Of a stretch of 8,951 nucleotides of DNA, positions 1 through 5,450 are shown in pieces. Position numbers and translations under genes: made by a program. Location: NCBI GenBank assembly GCA_021807465.1, contig JAKBCX010000035.1:1-8951 (forward strand). The letters run 5' to 3'. The stretch's first letter is position 1. The number at the start of each line of letters is the position of its first letter. The stretch is from Pseudomonadota bacterium. GTDB lineage: Bacteria > Pseudomonadota > Alphaproteobacteria > Acetobacterales > Acetobacteraceae. The notes beneath the pieces were generated by a model. The model searched no databases and was not told the origin of the DNA. It saw only the letters and a list, made by a program, of their open reading frames with translations.

Positions 1-6
1 CATGAA

Positions 7-42
7 CCCCAGGCGGAAATACAACCGCCTGGGGAATTTTTT
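7..42 (+). terminator. Rho-independent terminator of an upstream gene outside the window
   Basis: A perfect 10-bp stem (CCCCAGGCGG at 7-16 and CCGCCTGGGG at 25-34) with an 8-base loop is followed by AATTTTTT at 35-42. The GC-rich stem plus T-run on the plus-strand 3' side is the classic intrinsic terminator. Read on the minus strand the stem is not followed by a T-run, so it should end a plus-strand transcript whose gene lies before position 1. It separates that gene from the regulator at 340. Confidence 0.9.
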
Positions 43-122
43 AGTTAATTTTCATTTCGATATATAATCAAAATCAGGTAAAATCGTAGTTTGCCGGTAA
101 ATTTTCCGCCGGATTCACGGGG

Positions 123-239
123 ATGGCATTATTACAGGAGTTGGCGAGACATACCGAATTTGAAATCAATGGATTGATTTCATTGCTCTTTCCGCCAGCG
201 CTCGAATTCGAGAAGGCCTATAGGGACAAATTTGGTTAA
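123..239 (+). CDS. Possible 38-residue small protein, unrecognised
   Basis: An ATG at 123 opens a frame of 38 codons ending in TAA at 237-239; the product begins MALLQELARHTEFEINGL and ends AYRDKFG. An in-frame stop at 87-89 with no other start between makes this ATG the only choice. The only purine-rich sequence upstream is GGGG immediately before the ATG, which is too close to be a good ribosome site. Composition is lower in GC than the confirmed genes. I do not recognise the sequence. It could be a small protein, the remnant of a decayed gene, or chance. The stop codon lies in the loop of the inverted repeat at 228-253. Confidence 0.2.
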   Translation: MALLQELARHTEFEINGLISLLFPPALEFEKAYRDKFG

Positions 240-253
240 TTATCTCCAAATTT
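228..253. repeat. 8-bp inverted repeat upstream of the CtrA-like gene
   Basis: AAATTTGG (228-235) and CCAAATTT (246-253) are perfect reverse complements separated by 10 bases. No T-run follows on either strand, so an intrinsic terminator is unlikely. Its position about 87-112 bases before the start codon of the regulator would suit a protein-binding operator, but which protein binds cannot be read from the sequence. Confidence 0.35.
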
Positions 254-261
254 ATACAGCT

Positions 262-277
262 TTAACGAGAATATTAA
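262..277. promoter_or_regulatory. Paired TTAA half-sites, near-match to a CtrA box
   Basis: TTAA at 262-265 and TTAA at 274-277 are separated by 8 bases. The established Caulobacter CtrA box is TTAA-N7-TTAA, so this is one base too wide. The region is AT-rich, which raises the chance rate for TTAA. The position just before the possible -35 at 287 would fit autoregulation by the gene at 340, whose DNA-binding domain is CtrA-like. This is a weak inference. Confidence 0.25.
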
Positions 278-286
278 ACATAATTA

Positions 287-315
287 TTGACTTACTCTCT
301 CTATGGTTGTAGTTT
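287..315 (+). promoter_or_regulatory. Possible sigma-70 promoter of the CtrA-like gene
   Basis: TTGACT at 287-292 matches five of six -35 consensus bases. A hexamer 17 bases downstream (TAGTTT, 310-315) is a poor -10. In alphaproteobacteria the -35 is usually the better conserved element, so this remains plausible. The gene's ribosome site is GGAGG at 330-334, five bases before ATG 340. Confidence 0.3.
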
Positions 316-339
316 TAACTCAATCTTCTGGAGGTCACG

Positions 340-1074
340 ATGAAAATCTTATCTTTTGAGACAATCTCAAACAAAAAAGATATGCTGACGGCGTTTCTCC
401 GCTCGCGCCTGGCCATTGTCGATGAAACCAATGACCCGGAAGAAGCCCTCGATCTGGTTAAGTTCTACGATTACGACGTAATCCTCCTGCGCCTGTCGGA
501 GGAGCGGCTGGGTGACCTCGATATTGTCCGCAAGCTGCGCATGGCCCGCGTCCGCGCCCCCATCGTCGCCGTCGCCCGTTCAATGAACGAAGCCGCGCGC
601 TTGCGCGTGCTCCAGGCCGGGGCGGACGACCTTATTGTCGATGCGCTGTCTCACGAAGAGATTTTCATGAAAGTGCAGAACCTCATCCGCCGTTCGCGCG
701 GCTTCCAGGAAAACGCGCTGCGCATCGGTTCGGTCGAAATCAACATGAATGCCAAGAAGATCTACGCCAAGGGCAAGCCGGTCACCCTCACCAAGAAGGA
801 ATACCAGATTGCCGAGATCCTCGCGCTGCGCAAAGGAGTGGTGCTAAGCAAGGAGGCCATTCTCGACCATCTTTATGGCGGGCTGGATGAACCGAACCCG
901 AAGATCATCGACGTGTTCATCTGCAAAATCCGCAAAAAATTGCAGGCGCTGGGTGTGGATGATTTCATTGAGACGAATTGGGGCCGGGGCTACATGGTCA
1001 TCGACCACCGTCAGGACGCTGCCCAGGCCGAAACTGGCCACCGGCAAGACATCCACGCCCGCGCCATCGCCTGA
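340..1074 (+). CDS. CtrA-like response regulator with a degenerate receiver domain
   Basis: OmpR/CtrA-family DNA-binding regulator of 244 residues with a receiver domain (about 1-118) and a winged-helix domain (about 128-222). The winged helix closely resembles CtrA: LTKKEYQ (150-156), LRKG (163-166), HLYGGLDEP (177-185), the recognition segment KIIDVFICKIRKK (188-200) and ETNWGRGY (211-218). The receiver aligns to CtrA without gaps, yet the catalytic set is gone. Phospho-acceptor D51 is R51, the acidic pair D8/D9 is T8/I9, the switch serine is A79, and the conserved lysine-proline is D101-A102. It should therefore not be phosphorylated in the normal way and may act constitutively or through dimerisation; this is inference. 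The start at 340 has a strong GGAGG at 330-334. Residues after about 222 form a tail containing HRQD twice (223-226 and 234-237). The gene appears monocistronic. I regard it as a CtrA paralogue, not CtrA itself. Confidence 0.85.
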   Translation: MKILSFETISNKKDMLTAFLRSRLAIVDETNDPEEALDLVKFYDYDVILLRLSEERLGDLDIVRKLRMARVRAPIVAVARSMNEAARLRVLQAGADDLIVDALSHEEIFMKVQNLIRRSRGFQENALRIGSVEINMNAKKIYAKGKPVTLTKKEYQIAEILALRKGVVLSKEAILDHLYGGLDEPNPKIIDVFICKIRKKLQALGVDDFIETNWGRGYMVIDHRQDAAQAETGHRQDIHARAIA

Positions 1075-1191
1075 CCCAGCACATAACAAACAAGGGCGGC
1101 GAAACGGGTGCGGCAAAACCAAGCAATGTTAATAAGGGTTATGCTAAAATAACATAACGGGACTCCGGCAATTTCCTGTATTGCCACGACA
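1075..1191. other. Intergenic region between the CtrA-like gene and the leader
   Basis: No gene is visible here. The segment 1121-1158 is AT-rich and contains the dyad GTTATG (1138-1143) / CATAAC (1153-1158). TAAAAT at 1145-1150 could serve as a -10 for the downstream leader, but no matching -35 is visible. No intrinsic terminator for the upstream regulator is evident. Confidence 0.4.
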
Positions 1192-1475
1192 CTTCTCCTT
1201 GGCGGGAGAAGCTAGATGCATCGCACGTGCCGGGAACCCCGATACTCAGGGTACAGCAACGACGAGACGCATCCTGGTTAGGTCAAGTTCGGCCCTCGGG
1301 CCGGGATCAATTGGGAGACGCTTGATGTTGCATATTCGGTTTATCACGATGCGAAGTCCTCACATCCTCGCTTGAACACAGCGCGCGCTAGCTTTCACGC
1401 GCCGCGATTTGGTTGTTTTGTACGCAATCGGCGGGTTAGACTCACCTGCCGGCGATTTGTGAGGATGTTTTCTCC
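1192..1475 (+). ncRNA. speF leader: Structured 5' leader of ornithine decarboxylase, likely speF RNA motif
   Basis: A leader of roughly 284 bases precedes an ornithine decarboxylase. Comparative genomics has described a speF RNA motif at exactly this position in alphaproteobacteria (the study that also reported SAM-II, suhB, serC and ybhL motifs). The sequence supports several helices: a 7-bp hairpin CTTCTCC/GGAGAAG (1192-1198 / 1205-1211), CGGCC-CTCG-GGCCG (1290-1303), a long-range pair GCATCG/CGATGC (1218-1223 / 1347-1352), and a 3' three-way junction that masks the ribosome site. GAGACGC occurs twice (1264-1270 and 1315-1321). It probably tunes decarboxylase expression to polyamine or ornithine levels; the ligand is not known to me. 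Exact boundaries are uncertain. Assignment to the Rfam family is from context and structure, not from a covariance search. Confidence 0.65.
1362..1468 (+). promoter_or_regulatory. Three-way junction sequestering the decarboxylase Shine-Dalgarno
   Basis: ACATCCTCGC (1362-1371) pairs with GTGAGGATGT (1459-1468) over ten base pairs including one G-U. The latter contains GAGG (1461-1464), the only credible ribosome site for ATG 1476. The helix encloses two further hairpins: GCGCG/CGCGC (1381-1385 / 1398-1402) and AATCG-G-CGG/CCG-G-CGATT (1426-1434 / 1449-1457, one G-G mismatch). The arrangement would repress translation when folded. Whether a ligand opens or closes it cannot be seen. Confidence 0.6.
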
Positions 1476-2708
1476 ATGAGCCTAATTGAAAACCGCGCGG
1501 CCATTGCGCCGCTGCAGCGCCGTGTGTCGCTCCGTGCCGGGGCGCAGACCCTTCCCAGCGTGGCCGAGATGGTGGCCAGCCTGCGCCCGTCCGAGCCGCT
1601 GCACTGCATCCGCCCGGCGGTTATCGCCACCGCCGCGCAAAACTTCACCGCCGCCTTCAACGGCGATGTGCTTTATGCCGTTAAATGCAACCCGGAACCC
1701 GCCGTATTGCGCGCGCTGTGGGATGGCGGCATCCGCCATTTCGACTGCGCCTCCATCTCCGAGGTCACGCTCGTCCGCCGCCTGTTCCCCGGTGCGCACA
1801 TCCATTTCATGCACCCGGTAAAATCCCGCCCCGCCATCCGCGAGGCCTGGGGGCTGCACGGCGTGCGCGACTTCGTGCTGGATTCCACCAGTGAGTTGGA
1901 CAAGATCATGCAGGAAATCGGCACCACCGCCGATGCCCGCCCCGGCCTGTTCATCCGCATCGGCCTGCCGGAAACCGGCGCCGTCATCAATCTCTCCAAA
2001 AAATTCGGGGCGGATTTCGAAACCGCCGTGGCGCTGCTGCGCGCCGCGCGCCCGCTGGCTGGGCGCCTGGGTGTGGCCTTCCATGCCGGCTCGCAATGCC
2101 TGGACCCGCTGGCCTGGCGTGACGCCATTGCCCTCGCGGGTGAGGTCATCCGCGCCGCTGGTGTACGTGTGGATGTGATGGACATTGGTGGCGGTTTCCC
2201 CGCCACTTACCCAGACATGGAGCCGCCCCCGCTCGGCGCCTTCATGGCGGAAATCGACGCGGCCTATGAACGCCTGGCCATGCCCTGGCTCAAGCTATGG
2301 GCCGAGCCGGGCCGCGCCCTGGTGGCTGGTGGCGGCTCGGTGGTGGTGCAGGTGCAGCTCCGCAAGGGCAACATGCTCTACATTAACGACGGCGTTTACG
2401 GTGCGCTGGCCGATGCCGGGGCGCTGAAATTCCGCTTCCCCACCCGCCTGCTGCACGCCCGCCCCAGCGCCGGCGCGCCGGATGCCGCTTTCGGCTTCTT
2501 CGGCCCAAGCTGCGATTCGTTGGACGTAATGAACGGCCCCTTCATCCTGCCCGATGATGTGCAGGAAGGCGACTGGGTCGAAATCGGCCAGCTCGGTGCC
2601 TACGGTACCTGCCTGCGCACCGCCTTTAACGGGTTCGACCGCGCTGCCCTGGTGGAGGTGCGCGACCGCGCCATGCTGGAAGCGCCGGGCAGCGAACCGG
2701 CGGCCTGA
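1476..2708 (+). CDS. speF: Ornithine decarboxylase, fold-III (alanine-racemase-like) PLP enzyme
   Basis: Converts ornithine to putrescine, the first step of polyamine synthesis, in the cytosol. The 410-residue protein has the group IV decarboxylase signature: YAVKCN with the PLP lysine K70, HAGSQ (203-207), the PLP-phosphate motif GGG (238-240), EPGR (277-280), GPSCDSLD (343-350) with catalytic C346, and YGTCLRTAFNGF (376-387). The GPxCDxxD motif favours ornithine or ornithine/lysine decarboxylase over diaminopimelate decarboxylase. The N-terminus is about 25-30 residues longer than many bacterial members. ATG 1476 is preceded by GAGG at 1461-1464 (11 bases away); the ATG at 1465 is out of frame. 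speF is the name used with the alphaproteobacterial leader; the protein is unrelated to the fold-I SpeF of E. coli. Some lysine activity is possible. It is followed closely by the dehydrogenase at 2757, probably in one transcript. Confidence 0.88.
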   Translation: MSLIENRAAIAPLQRRVSLRAGAQTLPSVAEMVASLRPSEPLHCIRPAVIATAAQNFTAAFNGDVLYAVKCNPEPAVLRALWDGGIRHFDCASISEVTLVRRLFPGAHIHFMHPVKSRPAIREAWGLHGVRDFVLDSTSELDKIMQEIGTTADARPGLFIRIGLPETGAVINLSKKFGADFETAVALLRAARPLAGRLGVAFHAGSQCLDPLAWRDAIALAGEVIRAAGVRVDVMDIGGGFPATYPDMEPPPLGAFMAEIDAAYERLAMPWLKLWAEPGRALVAGGGSVVVQVQLRKGNMLYINDGVYGALADAGALKFRFPTRLLHARPSAGAPDAAFGFFGPSCDSLDVMNGPFILPDDVQEGDWVEIGQLGAYGTCLRTAFNGFDRAALVEVRDRAMLEAPGSEPAA

Positions 2709-2718
2709 TTGGCTAACG

Positions 2719-2748
2719 CCGTCCCGGCAAGCTATCCTGCCGGGACGG
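2719..2748 (+). promoter_or_regulatory. Perfect intercistronic hairpin between decarboxylase and dehydrogenase
   Basis: CCGTCCCGGCA (2719-2729) and TGCCGGGACGG (2738-2748) form an uninterrupted 11-bp stem with an 8-base loop. No T-run follows, so it is not a canonical terminator. The 3' edge of the stem (2747-2748) overlaps the GGAGG ribosome site at 2747-2751 of the next gene. It could lower translation of the dehydrogenase, stabilise the upstream message, or partly attenuate transcription. Confidence 0.6.
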
Positions 2749-2756
2749 AGGAACCC

Positions 2757-3683
2757 ATGCTGCTGATTATCCGCGAGATGCCGCAAGCCGTGCAGGAACG
2801 CGCCCGGCGCGAGCACAAAACCCGCGAGCTGCGCCTGCAAGGCCCGTTCAACCCGCAAGCCGTGCTCGACAACATCGAAGGCGTGAACGCCATCCTTTGC
2901 GTCACCACCGACAAGTTTGACGCGCCCCTCATCAACGCCCTGCCAGATACGGTGAAAGTCATCGCCACCTCATCGGTTGGCGTGGAGCATCTTGATTTGG
3001 ACGCCGCTGCCGCGCGCGGCATTAAAATCTGCAACACGCCGGATGTGCTGACCAACGCCACGGCGGAAACCGCGCTCATGCTCATGCTCATGGCCGCGCG
3101 CCGGGCAGGCGAGGGCGAGCGGATTCTGCGTGCCGGGCAATGGCAGGGCCTCACCCCCACGTTTCTGCTCGGGCGCGATGTTTCCAGCAAGGTGCTCGGC
3201 ATTTTCGGCATGGGCCGCATCGGCCGCGCGCTGGCCCGCATGGCGCGCGGGCTGAACATGCAAATTCATTACCGCAACCGCAATCGTTTGCCGCCCGAGC
3301 TGGAGCAAGGCGCCATCTACCATGGTGACGATGCAAGTTTCCTCGGCACCATAGATTTCCTGTCCATGAACGCCCCTGGCGGCTCCGCCACGCTGCGCTG
3401 GCTCAACGCGGAGCGCCTGGCCCTGCTCAAGCCCGGCGCCATTGTGGTGAACACAGGCCGTGGCACCAGCATGGACGATGATGCGCTGATCGCCGCCCTG
3501 CGCTCCGGCCATGTTGCCGCCGCGGGGCTGGATGTGTTCACCAACGAGCCGGAGATTGCCCCTGGCTATCTCGAACTCGAAAACGCCGTGCTGCTGCCGC
3601 ATATTGGCTCGGCCACGGTGGAAACGCGCAACGCCATGGGCTTCCTGGCGCTGGATGGCATCAAGGCCGCGCTGGAGGCTTGA
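2757..3683 (+). CDS. D-isomer-specific 2-hydroxyacid dehydrogenase
   Basis: Oxidoreductase of the D-2-hydroxyacid dehydrogenase family, interconverting a 2-keto acid and a D-2-hydroxy acid with NAD(P)H. Numbered from ATG 2757 the protein has 308 residues. The split catalytic domain flanks a Rossmann domain with GMGRIG (151-156). The catalytic triad is visible: R235 in NTGRG (232-236), E264 in NEP (263-265) and H282 in PHIGSAT (281-287). After the second strand of the nucleotide fold comes HYRNRNR (171-177), basic rather than acidic, which suggests NADPH preference; glyoxylate/hydroxypyruvate reductase is one candidate, but the substrate cannot be told. A TTG at 2709 would add 16 residues but lies inside the preceding hairpin region; ATG 2757 has GGAGG at 2747-2751 and gives a normal N-terminus. 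It lies 48 bases after the decarboxylase and is probably co-transcribed. Confidence 0.85.
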   Translation: MLLIIREMPQAVQERARREHKTRELRLQGPFNPQAVLDNIEGVNAILCVTTDKFDAPLINALPDTVKVIATSSVGVEHLDLDAAAARGIKICNTPDVLTNATAETALMLMLMAARRAGEGERILRAGQWQGLTPTFLLGRDVSSKVLGIFGMGRIGRALARMARGLNMQIHYRNRNRLPPELEQGAIYHGDDASFLGTIDFLSMNAPGGSATLRWLNAERLALLKPGAIVVNTGRGTSMDDDALIAALRSGHVAAAGLDVFTNEPEIAPGYLELENAVLLPHIGSATVETRNAMGFLALDGIKAALEA

Positions 3684-3750
3684 TCCGCATCAATGAGGGC
3701 CGGGCGGCAAGGACGTAACATTTTCTGGTCAACGGAAAGGATACGCCATC

Positions 3751-4149
3751 ATGCCGCTTCAACATATCAGGCTGCTCTTCGCCATTGCCGATGGCGAACA
3801 TGCCCGCTTCGTGCGGCCGGATGGCGAGGACAACACGCTGCGCTCCTTCAACCGGGTGAACCCGCAAGAGGGGCGCGAAGGCACGGCCAGCCATCCACAT
3901 GCGCAGGACAAGCAGAAATTCGCCGCTTGGGTAGCGGAGCAACTCGCGCATGATGCCGCGTCTTACGACGAGCTGGTGCTGGTGGCGCCTGCGCATATGC
4001 TCTCCGCCATCCAGGACCATCTGCCCCGCACGGTGAAGGACAAGATTGCCGGCACGCTGGAGAAAGATCTGGCCAAAATCCCTGGCCATGATTTATGGCC
4101 GCATCTCAAGCAATGGGTGAGGCCGGTACACAGGGCCAAGCTGCTTTAA
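3751..4149 (+). CDS. Host-attachment-family protein (PF10116-like)
   Basis: A 132-residue soluble protein resembling the family annotated 'protein required for attachment to host cells'. Supporting features are the N-terminal strand ending in IADGEHARF (12-20), a middle segment with conserved-looking KQKFAAWVAEQL (54-65), the core strand LVLVAP (75-80) followed by a helix, and the C-terminal LEKDLAKIP (103-111). The name derives from an Agrobacterium plant-attachment phenotype; the fold resembles the release-factor eRF1/baeRF-like group and the biochemical role is unsettled. There is no signal peptide or membrane segment, so direct surface attachment is doubtful. AAGGA about 11 bases before ATG 3751 can serve as the ribosome site. 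A 67-base gap without a visible terminator separates it from the dehydrogenase, so it may belong to the same transcript. It converges with dnaQ. Confidence 0.75.
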   Translation: MPLQHIRLLFAIADGEHARFVRPDGEDNTLRSFNRVNPQEGREGTASHPHAQDKQKFAAWVAEQLAHDAASYDELVLVAPAHMLSAIQDHLPRTVKDKIAGTLEKDLAKIPGHDLWPHLKQWVRPVHRAKLL

Positions 4150-4194
4150 CGAGGAACGTTATTGCGGTCGCGGCGCAAAGACTCATCTCCGCCC

Positions 4195-4869
4195 TTATTC
4201 CTTACGCCAGATCGGCTCTTTCAGTTTGCCGATAAACGCTTCGTGTGCGGCAAGCTGTGCCTCATCCGGCACAATCAGCCGCGCCGTGCGCTGCGCCGGG
4301 GCGTCGTACTGGGCAAAGCTCAGCACTTCATCCGTCTCCAACACCAGCCCGCGCTGGCGCCCGCCGGTCAGTTCCACATACACATCGGCCAGCAGTTTGC
4401 AGTCCAGCAACGCGTTATGGGTGGTACGCGCTGAAAGATCGATGTCGAAACGGCGGCACAGCGCGTCCAGGCTGTTCGGCATGCCGGGGAAGCGCGCCTT
4501 GGCCAGCACCAAAGTGTCGATCATGCGCGCCCGCCCCAGCGCGGGCTTGCCCAGCCGCGCCAGCTCGGCGTCTATAAATCCGAAATCGAACGGCGCATTA
4601 TGCGCCACCAGCGGCGCGTCGCCAAAAAATTCCAGCATTTTGTCTGCAATTTCGGCAAATTTCGGCTTGCCCTCCACATGCACGCTGGTAATGCCATGCA
4701 CGCGCGTGCTCTCGGCGGGAATATCGCGCTCCGGGTCCAGCAGCGCGTAAAATTCGTTGCCCGTGGGCAGGTCATTCAGAAGCTCGATGGCGGCAATCTC
4801 AATCACCCTGTCGCCCGTCAGTGGCTCCAGCCCGGTTGTTTCAGTATCAAACAAAACCGAACGGCTCAT
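4195..4869 (-). CDS. dnaQ: DNA polymerase III epsilon subunit, 3'-5' proofreading exonuclease
   Basis: Proofreading subunit of the replicative polymerase, removing mismatched 3' nucleotides during chromosome replication. The 224-residue protein carries a full DEDDh exonuclease site: Exo I FDTETTG (D8, E10), Exo II HNAPFDFGFID with D95, and Exo III HNALLDC with H151 and D156. All catalytic residues are present. The C-terminal tail beyond about residue 170 is the alpha-subunit-binding region in the family. The start is set by the ATGA overlap with coaE (4869-4866) and AGGAG just upstream; a longer frame open to 5058 only reads through coaE in another frame. Overlap implies translational coupling within the aroE-coaE-dnaQ block, a common alphaproteobacterial arrangement. 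It ends in TAA at 4195, facing the host-attachment gene; no terminator is obvious in the 45 bases between. Confidence 0.95.
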   Translation of the reverse strand: MSRSVLFDTETTGLEPLTGDRVIEIAAIELLNDLPTGNEFYALLDPERDIPAESTRVHGITSVHVEGKPKFAEIADKMLEFFGDAPLVAHNAPFDFGFIDAELARLGKPALGRARMIDTLVLAKARFPGMPNSLDALCRRFDIDLSARTTHNALLDCKLLADVYVELTGGRQRGLVLETDEVLSFAQYDAPAQRTARLIVPDEAQLAAHEAFIGKLKEPIWRKE

Positions 4870-5450
4870 AGCCCCAGCTCCTGCAAAACGCGCTCCACCT
4901 GTGCCTGTGTTTCCTCCAGCGTGCCGCTGGTCTCGATGACATAATCCGCCAGCCTGCGTTTTTCCGTATCCGGCATCTGCTTGGCGATAATCGCCTCCAC
5001 ATCCTTTAGCGGCAGGCCGCGCGCCAGCACGCGCCGCACCTGTATTTCGCGCGGGCAAGATACAGTGACGGTCTTGTCCATCCGCGCCGCCGCGCCCGAT
5101 TCAAACAATAAGGGAATATCCAGCAACACCGCGCGCCGCCCCGCCGCGCGCGCCTGCTCCATGAACACGGCCTGCCTGGCTCGCACCAGCGGGTGCATAA
5201 TCCCTTCCAGCAGCTTCATCTTCTCGCGGTCCGCCAGCACCAAGGCGCGCAGCGCGGCACGGTCCAGCACGCCATCATGCACCACGCCGGGGAAGGCGGC
5301 ATCTATCGCCGGAATCGCCTCGCCATTCTTCGCCTGCAATTCATGCACGGCGGTATCCGCATTAAACCCTGGTACACCGCGCGCGGCGAACATGCCCGCC
5401 ACGGTGGATTTACCCATGCCGATGCCGCCGGTCAGGCCGATGACCATCAT
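4866..5450 (-). CDS. coaE: Dephospho-CoA kinase
   Basis: Phosphorylates the 3' hydroxyl of dephospho-CoA with ATP, the last step of coenzyme A synthesis. The protein has 194 residues, normal for the family. Motifs: Walker A GGIGMGKS (8-15), the CoA-site motif written here NAD (30-32) followed by H36, HPLVR (86-90), DIPLLFE (111-117) and the lid/C-terminal KRRLADYVI (164-172). The family usually shows DAD at 30-32; the first aspartate is asparagine, while D32, which aligns with E. coli D33, is kept, so activity is expected. The start ATG at 5450 overlaps the aroE stop (ATGA, 5450-5447); a second ATG follows immediately. The dnaQ start overlaps its own stop. The whole block is probably co-transcribed. 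Confidence 0.95.
   Translation of the reverse strand: MMVIGLTGGIGMGKSTVAGMFAARGVPGFNADTAVHELQAKNGEAIPAIDAAFPGVVHDGVLDRAALRALVLADREKMKLLEGIMHPLVRARQAVFMEQARAAGRRAVLLDIPLLFESGAAARMDKTVTVSCPREIQVRRVLARGLPLKDVEAIIAKQMPDTEKRRLADYVIETSGTLEETQAQVERVLQELGL

Larger units (their letters stand above)
43..339. other. AT-rich intergenic region before the CtrA-like gene
   Basis: This stretch is clearly more AT-rich than the coding DNA around it. No long reading frame occupies it; the only plausible one is a 38-codon ORF at 123-239. It also holds an inverted repeat at 228-253, two TTAA half-sites at 262-277 and a possible promoter from 287. The likely role is a promoter and operator region for the regulator at 340, which is inference. 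Confidence 0.6.

Noticed and set aside
1192..1211. Hairpin CTTCTCC/GGAGAAG as a terminator of the CtrA-like gene
   Set aside because: No T-run follows (GCTAG follows instead); it is better read as the 5' helix of the leader.
1181..1375. 64-codon ORF inside the decarboxylase leader
   Set aside because: It starts at TTG without a ribosome site, the product resembles no family I know, and it coincides with the RNA helices, which explain the sequence better.
2709..2756. TTG start giving a longer dehydrogenase
   Set aside because: The added 16 residues are encoded by the perfect hairpin and its flanks, whereas ATG 2757 has a strong GGAGG and gives the usual N-terminus.
2970..3602. Minus-strand 210-codon ORF opposite the dehydrogenase
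   Set aside because: Antisense shadow: the plus-strand frame carries the full catalytic triad and Rossmann motif, and this product matches no family.
4870..5058. N-terminal extension of DnaQ
   Set aside because: The extra 63 residues are coaE read in another frame; the family N-terminus begins right before FDTETTG at ATG 4869.
5358..5364. CoaE DAD motif changed to NAD as a sign of an inactive enzyme
   Set aside because: The functionally important second aspartate (D32) and the Walker A motif are intact, so the change alone does not argue for loss of function.
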